29,260 bases of DNA from an uncultured Bacilli bacterium (lineage in GTDB: Bacteria > Bacillota_I > Bacilli_A > RF39 > UBA660). Location: NCBI GenBank assembly GCA_934141145.1, contig CAKPCA010000017.1, positions 1 to 29,260 on the forward strand, written 5' to 3'. The first letter of the stretch is position 1, and every line of letters begins with the position of its first letter. The notes under the pieces are model-generated. The model did no database searches and had not been told where the DNA came from. It was given only the letters and a program-made list of their open reading frames with translations. The translations under genes were made by a program, and so were the position numbers. Below, piece after piece: positions 7,837-15,780 of the stretch.

Positions 7837-9343
7837 ATACAACTGGATATACATTTGGTCCTATTGGTGCTCCAAGTGCATACCAAGCAATTACTATGAA
7901 TAGCCATAATACTGTAACAGCAATAAAATATGGCATTAATAACTTGTAACATTTTTTAATATTAAAATCATTTTTACTATATAATCCAATGAATGCAACA
8001 AATACAACAAAGTATGAGAATACTGGAGTTATTATATTAGTTGCGGATGATGCAAGTCTAAATAATGCACCTGTAAATTCTGGAGTTATATTTGATTTCA
8101 TAAATAAAGGAATTAATGTTGGAGCAAAATATGTCCATTTTGTTGATATTGATGTTACAAATAAACTTGAAATTAATATTACTAAGAATGAAACAATCAT
8201 AAGAACAATAAATGATAAATCCATTGTTTTTACTAGATTAAATAAGTTTACAGTAATTACATTACCTATATTTGTATATTTAAATAACGCAACAAATTGT
8301 GATGCAAAGAATACAAGAACAAGCATTTCACCAATTCCATTTAAGCTATTAGTAAATAGTTTTATAACATCTTTATCATTTTTAACTTGTTTTGTAGTTA
8401 TACCATATACTATAGAACAAATAATTATTGCAAGAGAAACTATATATAATATTCCACTTACAAATGGTGAATTTGCACCAAATAACTTATTTATATATAA
8501 ATCCTGAGTATTATCAAGCAATGAACCTGATAATGGAAGTCCAGGTATAATAGAATATATAAAGAATATAGCCATTATTCCAAGTGCTATTAAACTTTTT
8601 CTTAAACCTTTTTTATCTGCTCTAGCACTTATTTCTATTTCTTCTTCACCTATTCTAACAGGTTTTGTTCTAGCTAATATATCAGTAATTATAGATATTA
8701 ATAACGCTAATAATAAAGATGATATTACTATAAAGAATAAGTTCCCAGAGTAGCTATATACATAGTCTGAATCTACAACATTTATTGCAGATTTAGAAAG
8801 TTCTGCTAGGCTATAATCTAATGATGTTATGAATAAATTAATGTTAGAACCTGCCGTACTGCTTACAAATGCCATAGTCATACCAATTATTTGACTTCTT
8901 TTATATTCAGTAAATAATAATGCTGCTACAGGAACCATAATAACAAAAGATAAATCTGTACTAAATCCCATAATAATACATAATAATGAGAATATAAAGA
9001 ATGCAGTCTTTCTAGGGATTACTTTAGCAATTTTTGAAAATATTGATTTGAATAATCCAACTTTTATACCAGCACCAACAGAAGCAAGCCCCATGATTAA
9101 TGCACCTAGTGGCATAAATTTCAAAAAGTTATTTAAACATTCACCAAATATAAATTTCAATCCATCCGCACTTAATAAAGATTCAACAGTCATAACACTA
9201 GTCGCAGTTTTAAGTGTTGATGAAACTTCAGTCGCAGTTCCTTGAAAATTTAATAATGATAATATAAAACTTAATACTATTACTACTAAACTTAATATTG
9301 CAAAGAACCAGGCTGGATGAAGTTCTCTTTTCTTACCTTCCAT
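7835..9343 (-). CDS. abgT: AbgT-family transporter
   Basis: Integral membrane protein of the AbgT family. Characterised members import p-aminobenzoyl-glutamate or export sulfonamides and p-aminobenzoate using ion gradients. The 502 residues start with a basic segment then HPAWFFAILSLVVI and contain about ten or more membrane helices. The family signature SSATNIITPVFSYF near residue 430 (S-x-x-T-N-I-I-x-P) is present, as is a SSTAGSNINLF segment near 160. The start shares one base with the DUF951 stop (TAATG), making it the last gene of the parA-parB-mscS-DUF951-abgT chain. A transporter in this place is unusual. The family call is firm, the substrate is inferred. Confidence 0.85.
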   Translation of the reverse strand: MEGKKRELHPAWFFAILSLVVIVLSFILSLLNFQGTATEVSSTLKTATSVMTVESLLSADGLKFIFGECLNNFLKFMPLGALIMGLASVGAGIKVGLFKSIFSKIAKVIPRKTAFFIFSLLCIIMGFSTDLSFVIMVPVAALLFTEYKRSQIIGMTMAFVSSTAGSNINLFITSLDYSLAELSKSAINVVDSDYVYSYSGNLFFIVISSLLLALLISIITDILARTKPVRIGEEEIEISARADKKGLRKSLIALGIMAIFFIYSIIPGLPLSGSLLDNTQDLYINKLFGANSPFVSGILYIVSLAIIICSIVYGITTKQVKNDKDVIKLFTNSLNGIGEMLVLVFFASQFVALFKYTNIGNVITVNLFNLVKTMDLSFIVLMIVSFLVILISSLFVTSISTKWTYFAPTLIPLFMKSNITPEFTGALFRLASSATNIITPVFSYFVVFVAFIGLYSKNDFNIKKCYKLLMPYFIAVTVLWLFIVIAWYALGAPIGPNVYPVV

Positions 9344-9531
9344 TATTTCACCTCAATTACCTTTTTTAATTTTTTATTAAATTCTATTCTAGGAAGCATA
9401 ACAACTCTTCCACAATTAATACATTTTATTTTTATATCTACACCAGTTCTAATAATTTCCCATTCATTAGTGCCACAAGGATGGCCTTTTTTCATTACAA
9501 CTATAGAACCAACTTCATAATTATTTGTCAT
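9343..9531 (-). CDS. DUF951 family protein
   Basis: A 62-residue protein of the DUF951 family, of unknown function, found widely in Firmicutes between a MscS channel gene and ychF. It shows the family pattern VGSIVVMKKGHPCGTNEWEI, then IKCINCGRVVMLPR. Three cysteines (one in GHPCG and a CxxC pair) could bind a metal. It overlaps mscS by 11 bases and abgT by one base, so all three are translationally coupled. Confidence 0.88.
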   Translation of the reverse strand: MTNNYEVGSIVVMKKGHPCGTNEWEIIRTGVDIKIKCINCGRVVMLPRIEFNKKLKKVIEVK

Positions 9532-10327
9532 AATGCACCTCTAGTTGAGGATATGGAATTTTAATATTATTTTTATCAAGTGCCATTTTTATTTCCTTTA
9601 ATGACTTTCTTTTAACAAAATATATATCTTTTTCACTTACTGGTATACTTAAAGTATAAACTACTGCAGAATCACCAAGAGAATTTAATCCATTTAAAAC
9701 TACATCACCTTTTATTTCTTTAGTAGTTTCCTTTAATTTTAAACATACATCATTTAAAACCTTTTCTACTTTTTCCATATCAGATTCATAAGATACACCA
9801 ACATCAATTAATAATACTTTATTTGCTAAACTATAATTTACAACAGAACTAATAGATCTATTAGGTATTATATATATTTCACCAGTTAAAGATTTTAACT
9901 TAGTTATTCTAAGTGTTAATTCTATTACTTCACCCTTAAAATTATTAATCTTTACTATTTCACCAATTGCAAATTGTCTTTCAATTACTATTAAAGCTCC
10001 TACTAAATAATCTTTTAGTAAATCTTGAAAAGCAAGACCAACAACCAAGCTTAATGCTCCTACTCCAGCAACAAGTGCAGAAGTATTAACACCAAATACT
10101 TGTAAAATAGCAAGAACTGCAACTACTATTATTAATGTTTTAACAATACTTTGAATTAATAAAAGTACAGTTTTTCTACTTCTTTGTTCATGCTTTGATA
10201 ACTTAGTACTAATTTTAATTTTACTATTAACTATACATTTAAGTATAATATTAAATATTAACGCTACTATTATAATTATTAATGGCATATATATTTTTTC
10301 AGACATATGAACACCAAATAATTCCAT
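9521..10327 (-). CDS. mscS: Small-conductance mechanosensitive channel, MscS family
   Basis: Membrane channel that opens under tension and releases solutes on hypo-osmotic shock. From the chosen ATG it has 268 residues. There are three membrane helices (about 10-28, 52-75 and a glycine/alanine-rich pore helix about 78-103 with VAGVGALSLVVGLAFQDLLKDYLVGA), then the beta domain with QFAIGEIVKINNFKGEVIELTLRITKLKS. An in-frame ATG at 10339 encodes the ribosome binding site GGAGG itself, so the ATG at 10327, five bases after it, is the better start. The gene follows parB closely, an arrangement common in Firmicutes. Confidence 0.92.
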   Translation of the reverse strand: MELFGVHMSEKIYMPLIIIIVALIFNIILKCIVNSKIKISTKLSKHEQRSRKTVLLLIQSIVKTLIIVVAVLAILQVFGVNTSALVAGVGALSLVVGLAFQDLLKDYLVGALIVIERQFAIGEIVKINNFKGEVIELTLRITKLKSLTGEIYIIPNRSISSVVNYSLANKVLLIDVGVSYESDMEKVEKVLNDVCLKLKETTKEIKGDVVLNGLNSLGDSAVVYTLSIPVSEKDIYFVKRKSLKEIKMALDKNNIKIPYPQLEVHYDK

Positions 10328-10338
10328 AATTACCTCCA

Positions 10339-11223
10339 TTAATCAATAGATATATTCATTATTTCTAGAATTCTATTTAAATCTTGTACATTAGAAAATT
10401 TAATAACTAATTTATTATTATTAATTTTTACACTTGTACCTAATTTTTCTTTTAAATCTTTTTCTATATATTTATATTCACTATTATCTGTTTTATTTTT
10501 AACTACTTTTACAGACTTTTTATATTCATTACCTTGAGTTAATTCCTCTAATGAATGAACACTTATTCCTTCACTTACTACTTTTTCTGCTAAAGCTTCT
10601 ATTTGCTTAGGATCTTCTAATTTACTCAAAACTCTAGCATGTGCCATTGATATTTTATTATATAAAACCATATCTTGTACTGATGCAGGTAATTTTAAAA
10701 GCCCAAGCATATTAGTTATATAACTTCTACTTTTTCCTATTTTTTTAGCAAATTCATCTTGAGTTAAACCTAATGCTTCTATAATACTCTTATAAGCCTT
10801 TGCTTCTTCTATTGCAGTTAAATTTTCTCTTTGTAAATTTTCTAATAAAGATATTTGCATCATTTCATCATCTGTAAAATCTCTAATTATTGCAGGAATA
10901 GTTTCAAGTCCAGCTATTTTAGATGCTCTATATCTTCTTTCACCTGCGATTATTTCATATCCTTTTATACTTTTTTTAACAATAATAGGTTGAAATACAC
11001 CATGTTCTTTTATTGATATAGCAAGTTCATTTAATGCTTCCTCATCAAATATTTTTCTTGGTTGATATGGATTTGGTCTTAATTCAGATAATGGTAATTC
11101 AACCACCTCATTATTTGATTTAGCTTCTTCCACAATATTTTCTTCAAATGAATCAAAATTTAAATTTTCATCATTAAATAATTCCTCTAACCCTCTACCT
11201 AGTGCTCTTCTCTTCTCTTGCAT
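10339..11223 (-). CDS. parB: Chromosome-partitioning protein ParB (Spo0J)
   Basis: CTP-dependent DNA clamp that loads at parS sites and recruits SMC. The start RRALGRGLEELF is the ParA-stimulating N-terminal motif. The clamp core contains LRPNPYQPRKIFDEEAL, then GERRYRASKIAGLETIPAI (CTP-binding GERR) and LLENLQRENLTAIEEA. The helix-turn-helix reads LTQDEFAKKIGKSRSYITNML, and a C-terminal dimer domain follows. A TTG at 11232 is possible but only three bases from GGAGG; the ATG at 11223 gives 294 residues. Either start overlaps the end of parA (29-38 bases). No parS site is visible in this window. Confidence 0.95.
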   Translation of the reverse strand: MQEKRRALGRGLEELFNDENLNFDSFEENIVEEAKSNNEVVELPLSELRPNPYQPRKIFDEEALNELAISIKEHGVFQPIIVKKSIKGYEIIAGERRYRASKIAGLETIPAIIRDFTDDEMMQISLLENLQRENLTAIEEAKAYKSIIEALGLTQDEFAKKIGKSRSYITNMLGLLKLPASVQDMVLYNKISMAHARVLSKLEDPKQIEALAEKVVSEGISVHSLEELTQGNEYKKSVKVVKNKTDNSEYKYIEKDLKEKLGTSVKINNNKLVIKFSNVQDLNRILEIMNISID

Positions 11224-11998
11224 TTCTTTCAATTACCTCCTTTGCTAAATTCATATAAGCTTCTGTACCTCTACTTGTAGGATCATAATTTGCAATAGGC
11301 TTACCATGGCTTGGTGCCTCAGTTAATCTTATAAGTCTTGGTATTATTGTATCATATACTTTTTCTCTAAAAAATCCTCTTACATTTTCTACTACTTCAA
11401 GTCCTAAATTAGTTCTAGAATCAAGCATTGTAAGAACAACTCCTTCTATATCTAAGTTAGGATTTAATTTTTTTCTCGCAAGCTTTATAGTATTTAATAG
11501 TTGCATTATTCCTTCAAGTGCAAAGAATTCACATTGAACTGGTATTAAAACTGAATCACTTGCAGTTAACGCATTTGTTGTAAGTATACCTAATGATGGA
11601 GGACAATCTATTAATATATAATCATAGTTATCTTTTAACGCATATAATACTCTCTTTAATTGTGAACCTTTTGAAAAGTTTGAATCTTCTTTTGTTTTAT
11701 CTAAGAATTCAATATCAATACCTGCTAGATTAATAGTCGCGGGTATTACATCTAAATTTTTAAATTTAGTTTTCTTTACTGATTTAATAGGTTCTACATT
11801 ACCTAATAATGCGTCATAAATACTACAAGATAAATCACCTTTTTCAATACCAACACGTGTTGTTGTATTTCCTTGTGGATCTAAATCTACTAGTAGTGTC
11901 TTTTGGTTTAATAAGCCTAATGACGCAGCTAAATTAATACTTGTAGTTGTTTTACCAACACCACCCTTTTGATTTACCATTGATATTATCTTACCCAT
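11195..11998 (-). CDS. parA: Chromosome-partitioning ATPase ParA (Soj)
   Basis: Deviant Walker A ATPase that cycles on DNA and works with ParB in segregation and, as Soj, in DnaA control. It begins MGKIISMVNQKGGVGKTTT (P-loop KGGVGKTT about residues 11-18), with Walker A' LLVDLDPQGNTT and Walker B YILIDCPPSLG. The 267-residue length and lack of an N-terminal extension indicate a chromosomal (small) ParA. It is the first gene of the parA-parB-mscS-DUF951-abgT chain. A moderate AAGGA site lies nine bases before the start. Confidence 0.95.
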   Translation of the reverse strand: MGKIISMVNQKGGVGKTTTSINLAASLGLLNQKTLLVDLDPQGNTTTRVGIEKGDLSCSIYDALLGNVEPIKSVKKTKFKNLDVIPATINLAGIDIEFLDKTKEDSNFSKGSQLKRVLYALKDNYDYILIDCPPSLGILTTNALTASDSVLIPVQCEFFALEGIMQLLNTIKLARKKLNPNLDIEGVVLTMLDSRTNLGLEVVENVRGFFREKVYDTIIPRLIRLTEAPSHGKPIANYDPTSRGTEAYMNLAKEVIERNAREEKSTR

Positions 11999-12131
11999 TA
12001 CAACACATCCTTATATAATTAATAACTATATTCCATTTTAACAGAAAATAGAATTTTTTTAAATGATTTAGAGCAAAAAAGAATAAATTTTATAGTTACC
12101 CCGAAAGAATATATATAAATTTTAATATATA

Positions 12132-12140
12132 TGATATAAT
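12132..12140 (+). promoter_or_regulatory. Extended -10 promoter of the phospholipase C-like gene
   Basis: TGATATAAT lies about 20 bases before the start codon at 12161, and the -35 position is only A/T (TATATA). The start of transcription would be about 14 bases from the ATG. Confidence 0.6.
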
Positions 12141-12160
12141 TTTTATTGTAGGTGATAAAC

Positions 12161-13141
12161 ATGGCTGGAACTATGACTCATGCTTATTTTGCAAGAGATG
12201 TATACAACAAATTAAATGATAATATAAAAGAAAAATTAAACTATTCAAATGAAAATATGAAAACATATGGACAAGGACATGATATTTTTTATTTTTATTA
12301 CTCACTAAACTTTAAAAAAGCTAGTAAAATTAGGAAAGAATCTAAAAGGTTTCATAGAAAAAATACAAAAGATTTCTTTATAAATATAGTTGAATATATT
12401 AAAAGTAATAACTTAGAAAATGATAGTGATTCATTATCGTTTTTATATGGATATATATGTCATTATGTAATGGATTCTATAATTCATCCATATGTAATAT
12501 ATAAAGGCGGAATATTTGAAAAAAAGAAAAAAGAAACATATAAATATAACTCTCTTCATAGTGTTATCGAAACATATATAGATGCATATATGATAAGTAT
12601 TAATGAAAATATAGAACCTGGTAAATTTAAAAATTATAGATTTTGCTTTAATTGTACTAGAAATGACAATTTAATAAATCTAATAAACTATACATTTGAA
12701 AATACATATAACGTTAAAAATGCTTCTAAATATTTTTTTAGAAGCATAAAAACAATGAAATTTCTATATCACTTAATGAGATATGATCCATTAAAAATAA
12801 AATATAGAATATATGCTTTATTTGATAAAATAACATCTAAAAAGATAAAAAAAGCAACTCCGATTACATACGCTGTTAAATTAAATAATGATGAATATTA
12901 TTTAAATCTAAATCACAATGTATGGTCACATCCTAGATATGATACTGAAAAACATACTGAATCATTTTTTGATTTATATAATAACGCAACAAATGAGGCT
13001 TTAAGAATTATAAATGGAGTTAATGAAGTTTTATTTAATAATAAAAATATTGAGTTTTTAGATGATTATTTTCTAAATTTGTCTTTTATTACTGGAAAAG
13101 ATTGCTCTGACAAAGCAAGAAATCAATATTTTGAATTTTAA
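12161..13141 (+). CDS. Zinc-dependent phospholipase C family protein
   Basis: A member of the zinc-dependent phospholipase C family (the alpha-toxin/nuclease P1 fold). The 326 residues begin MAGTMTHAYFARDVY. The metal-ligand segments are visible in order: MTHAYFA, YGQGHDIFYF (often GPDIFF in relatives), SFLYGYICHYVMDSIIHPYVIY and NSLHSVIETYIDAYM. There is no signal peptide, so a cytoplasmic role is more likely than a secreted toxin. The ATG at 12161 is six bases after AGGTG and better than the GTG at 12152. It is divergent from parA. Family call good; the substrate is not known. Confidence 0.82.
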   Translation: MAGTMTHAYFARDVYNKLNDNIKEKLNYSNENMKTYGQGHDIFYFYYSLNFKKASKIRKESKRFHRKNTKDFFINIVEYIKSNNLENDSDSLSFLYGYICHYVMDSIIHPYVIYKGGIFEKKKKETYKYNSLHSVIETYIDAYMISINENIEPGKFKNYRFCFNCTRNDNLINLINYTFENTYNVKNASKYFFRSIKTMKFLYHLMRYDPLKIKYRIYALFDKITSKKIKKATPITYAVKLNNDEYYLNLNHNVWSHPRYDTEKHTESFFDLYNNATNEALRIINGVNEVLFNNKNIEFLDDYFLNLSFITGKDCSDKARNQYFEF

Positions 13142-13163
13142 TGAATAATATACTTTTATTAAA

Positions 13164-13180
13164 ACCATTATATTAATGGT
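13164..13180 (+). promoter_or_regulatory. Hairpin over the ribosome binding site of the next gene
   Basis: ACCATTA, three bases, TAATGGT: a perfect seven-base-pair stem. Its right arm includes the first three bases of GGTGA, the likely ribosome binding site for the start at 13188, and the upstream ATG at 13176. Confidence 0.4.
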
Positions 13181-13187
13181 GATTAAT

Positions 13188-13412
13188 ATGTTTAACGGAT
13201 TTAAAATATTAAATAAAGATTATATTTACTTATACCTAGATAATAGATATGAGTTTGCTAATGACATAAATACAAAAGAAAGAAAAGAACAAACTATTAT
13301 AAATAGTACGATAAGTTTCTTAAACAATCATAATTTATCATTTGATAAAAGAGTATATTTTGTATCAAATGGTACTGTCATTGGATATATAAACAAAAGA
13401 AATTTAAAATAA
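13188..13412 (+). CDS. Small protein of unknown function
   Basis: I do not recognise this 74-residue protein. It begins MFNGFKILNKDYIYLYLDNRYEFANDI, has a charged centre, and ends with a strand-like FVSNGTVIGYINKRN. No membrane helix or signal peptide is present, so it looks like a small alpha/beta cytoplasmic domain. The ATG at 13188 fits GGTGA (13178-13182) better than the ATG at 13176, which lies inside a hairpin. It lies 46 bases after the phospholipase-like gene on the same strand and is probably cotranscribed with it. A strong terminator follows. Confidence 0.6.
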   Translation: MFNGFKILNKDYIYLYLDNRYEFANDINTKERKEQTIINSTISFLNNHNLSFDKRVYFVSNGTVIGYINKRNLK

Positions 13413-13440
13413 AAAAAGATATCTTCTGATATCTTTTTTT
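13411..13440. terminator. Bidirectional terminator between small gene and rpsI
   Basis: A 13-base-pair stem of seven A plus GATATC, against GATATC plus seven T, with loop TTCT. It works on both strands and separates the plus-strand pair from rplM-rpsI. Confidence 0.9.
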
Positions 13441-13446
13441 GCAATC

Positions 13447-13863
13447 TTAACGTTTTGAAAATTGTGGTGCTTTACGGGCTTTTTTAAGTCCTGGTTTCTT
13501 ACGTTCTTTAACTCTTGAGTCACGAGTAATGAAACCTTTAGCTTTTAAGATTCTTCTAAATGAAGTTTCTGATTCTGGATCAGTATTTTTATCATATTCT
13601 AATAATGCTTTTGTTATACCTAAACGAATTGCTCCTGTTTGACCTTGGAATCCGCCACCTTTTACTTCTACATCGATATCAAATTTATCAAGTGTATTAG
13701 TTGCTTCTAGTGGTTGTTTTAAATCCATAACTAAAGTTGGAAAAGGTAGATATTCATTAACATCTCTGCCATTTACTGTAATCTTTCCTTTACCTGATGT
13801 CATTCTAACTTTTGCAATTGAAGTCTTACGACGACCTGTTCCATAATAAATCTTACTTGCCAT
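13447..13863 (-). CDS. rpsI: 30S ribosomal protein uS9
   Basis: Small-subunit protein uS9. It begins YYGTGRRKTSIAKVRM and ends in the basic tail DSRVKERKKPGLKKARKAPQFSKR, which reaches the P-site tRNA. The 138 residues are slightly longer than the usual 130. It follows rplM by 12 bases in the classic two-gene operon and carries a GGAGG site. Confidence 0.97.
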   Translation of the reverse strand: MASKIYYGTGRRKTSIAKVRMTSGKGKITVNGRDVNEYLPFPTLVMDLKQPLEATNTLDKFDIDVEVKGGGFQGQTGAIRLGITKALLEYDKNTDPESETSFRRILKAKGFITRDSRVKERKKPGLKKARKAPQFSKR

Positions 13864-13875
13864 GATTAATCCTCC

Positions 13876-14307
13876 TTAGTCTACTTTCATTTCTTTTGGT
13901 TGTTGAGCAATATGTTTGTGTTCAGAACCTCTGTACACAAATAATTTTTTACCCATTTTACGACCAAGTCTATTATGAGGAAGCATTCCCTTAATAGCTC
14001 TTTCCATCATTTCTTCAGGATAACTTTCAAGCATTACTTTTGCAGTTCTTTCTCTTAAACCACCAGTATATCCACTATGATTATAATACATCTTATCTTC
14101 AAGCTTATTTCCTGTTAATTTAACTTTGTCTGCATTAATAATAATTACATAATCTCCACAATCAACATTAGGTGTATAAATTGCTTTGTGTTTTCCACGT
14201 AAAACTGATGCTGCTTTAGTTGCTACTCTACCTAAGCTGATACCAGTAGCGTCTATTACATACCAATCACGTTTAATTTCGGCTGGTTTTGCCATAAATG
14301 TTTTCAT
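13876..14307 (-). CDS. rplM: 50S ribosomal protein uL13
   Basis: Large-subunit protein uL13. Visible family segments are KPAEIKRDWYVIDATGISLGRVAT, CGDYVIIINADKVKLTG, YNHSGYTGGLRERTA and MLPHNRLGRKMGKKLFVYRGSEHKH. The 143 residues are normal. It leads the rplM-rpsI operon with its own promoter and structured leader. Confidence 0.97.
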   Translation of the reverse strand: MKTFMAKPAEIKRDWYVIDATGISLGRVATKAASVLRGKHKAIYTPNVDCGDYVIIINADKVKLTGNKLEDKMYYNHSGYTGGLRERTAKVMLESYPEEMMERAIKGMLPHNRLGRKMGKKLFVYRGSEHKHIAQQPKEMKVD

Positions 14308-14388
14308 TTTCTTTTCCCTTTCTTTTCATAAATTAGCCTTCCCACAGCCAATTTATATGTGGGGGTTTAATTAAATGTACCAATTACG
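14308..14388 (-). promoter_or_regulatory. L13-type ribosomal protein leader, likely pseudoknot
   Basis: The leader of rplM contains CCCACA (14358-14363) and UGUGGG (14341-14346) as a six-base-pair stem. Its loop carries AAUUGGC (14347-14353), which can pair with GCUAAUU (14331-14337) just downstream with one G-U pair. This is an H-type pseudoknot ending shortly before the ribosome binding site. A conserved L13 leader is known upstream of rplM in Firmicutes and is thought to bind L13. I see the structure and position; the match to the known family is from memory. Confidence 0.7.
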
Positions 14389-14417
14389 ATTTTACTAAAT
14401 TTTATTTTATATGTCAA
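14389..14417 (-). promoter_or_regulatory. Promoter of rplM-rpsI
   Basis: On the minus strand a perfect TTGACA (14412-14417) and TAAAAT (14389-14394) lie 17 bases apart, a strong vegetative promoter as expected for ribosomal proteins. Confidence 0.88.
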
Positions 14418-14424
14418 TAAATAT

Positions 14425-14455
14425 GAAAAAAAATCGCTATTTTTCAGCGATTTTT
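14425..14455 (-). terminator. Rho-independent terminator after cdaR
   Basis: The stem AAAATCGCT / AGCGATTTT with loop GAAAAAT overlaps the cdaR stop and is followed by T residues. It ends eight bases before the rplM -35. Confidence 0.88.
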
Positions 14456-15780
14456 ATAGTTGTCTTTTTAACTTTTGATGAATATTTTACTTTTGAATCA
14501 TTTCCTTTAACTTTTATTTCAACTTCGTGTTCACCTACGCCTAATCCTTTAAGATCAACATAAGCTTCCACAGACGCTGCATCTATTTTAGTTATATTAG
14601 ATTCAACACCTTTTAATATTACAGATATTTCAGTTGCTTTTTCATCTACAGCCTGTACTGTATATCTAGAATCTAAGTTAACATATCCAAGTCTTACTCC
14701 AGATAATTCTGTAGTTGCTTCATCATCTAATTCAACAGTAATATTAACTGTCTTAACAGAAATCTCCCTTATTCCTGTAGGTTTCTTTATTGTCTTAGTA
14801 TATTGTTTATTAGCTTTTAAGTCATTTACATCTACTTTTACTTCTATACTATCTGTCTTTTCAAGAGTTGCTGAATCACCATATAGTGTAACTCTTTCAA
14901 CACTTGTAACAATATTTTTAATTGCTTTACCAAATACAACTTCACCATCAGTAACTACCTTTATTGGAACTTCTTTACTAGGAGATTCAATCTCTACAGT
15001 AGCATTTACTTTACTTGGAACCATTTCTACATTCATTACTTTACCATCTTCATCATAAGCAACAAGAGGTACATCTTTTAATGTATTTGTTCCTGCTTTT
15101 GGATCTATCATATTATTTATATTTACTAAAGCTTTTATTTTAGAAACTTTAGCTAATTTTTCTTCAGTACCTTTTATAATTACTTCATCTGTATCTAATT
15201 TAATATTATTTATTGCAAGTTTAGAATCTAGTTTACTTAAATTAATAGTATCTGATTCTATATTTCTAGTTTCAGATTTTTTAGTACTTACAACTACTGT
15301 TGCTACAGAAGGATCAAGTTTATATTCAACAGATGCAACAGATTGTTTATATTTCAAATTTACTTTATGCACACCTGGTTTTAAATCACTTAAATCAACT
15401 ATTACGTCTTGCGTAGGAAGTTGTTTTGCAAGATATAAATTAGCTTTTGTACCAATTAAAGTAATATCTACAGTACTAGGTAATCCCTCAATTACATATT
15501 CTTCATCATTATATGATGCCTTTACTGGTCTATTATATATTACTTCAGCATTCTTTTCTAGTAATGTTGTACTTCTAGTATCAACTATAAAAAATATTAT
15601 AACTGCAAGTACAAGTGATATTATTATCATACTACTCTTTTTAGTAAGTGCAGCTTCTAATGGTTTATCTGATATTTTTAATTTTTTACCAATAAATACA
15701 AAGAATTTAGTTATTGGTATTATTATTTTTTTATCTATAAATTTATATATTTTCTTAAAAAACTTCTTAATCGATTTCAT
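14437..15780 (-). CDS. cdaR: CdaA regulator CdaR (YbbR-domain protein)
   Basis: Membrane-anchored regulator of the diadenylate cyclase CdaA, with its repeats on the outer face. From the chosen ATG it has 447 residues: a very basic N-terminus, one clear membrane helix (about 47-65, MIIISLVLAVIIFFIVDTR) and then about four YbbR-type beta repeats to the end. A second hydrophobic stretch near residues 20-30 may lie along the membrane. The ATG at 15780 is nine bases after GAGGAGG; an ATG at 15798 would overlap that site. The gene overlaps the end of cdaA by 14 bases. The glmM gene that usually follows is absent. Confidence 0.92.
   Translation of the reverse strand: MKSIKKFFKKIYKFIDKKIIIPITKFFVFIGKKLKISDKPLEAALTKKSSMIIISLVLAVIIFFIVDTRSTTLLEKNAEVIYNRPVKASYNDEEYVIEGLPSTVDITLIGTKANLYLAKQLPTQDVIVDLSDLKPGVHKVNLKYKQSVASVEYKLDPSVATVVVSTKKSETRNIESDTINLSKLDSKLAINNIKLDTDEVIIKGTEEKLAKVSKIKALVNINNMIDPKAGTNTLKDVPLVAYDEDGKVMNVEMVPSKVNATVEIESPSKEVPIKVVTDGEVVFGKAIKNIVTSVERVTLYGDSATLEKTDSIEVKVDVNDLKANKQYTKTIKKPTGIREISVKTVNITVELDDEATTELSGVRLGYVNLDSRYTVQAVDEKATEISVILKGVESNITKIDAASVEAYVDLKGLGVGEHEVEIKVKGNDSKVKYSSKVKKTTIKIAEK

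Noticed and set aside
7989..8507. 172-codon open frame on the plus strand inside abgT
   Set aside because: It is the antisense shadow of a well-recognised AbgT-family gene, without a ribosome binding site or family match.
11851..11862. 12-base palindrome CAACACGTGTTG inside parA, resembling a parS site
   Set aside because: Only the CACGTG core agrees with parS (TGTTTCACGTGAAACA); the bases simply encode Thr-Thr-Arg-Val of ParA, so chance or codon use explains it.
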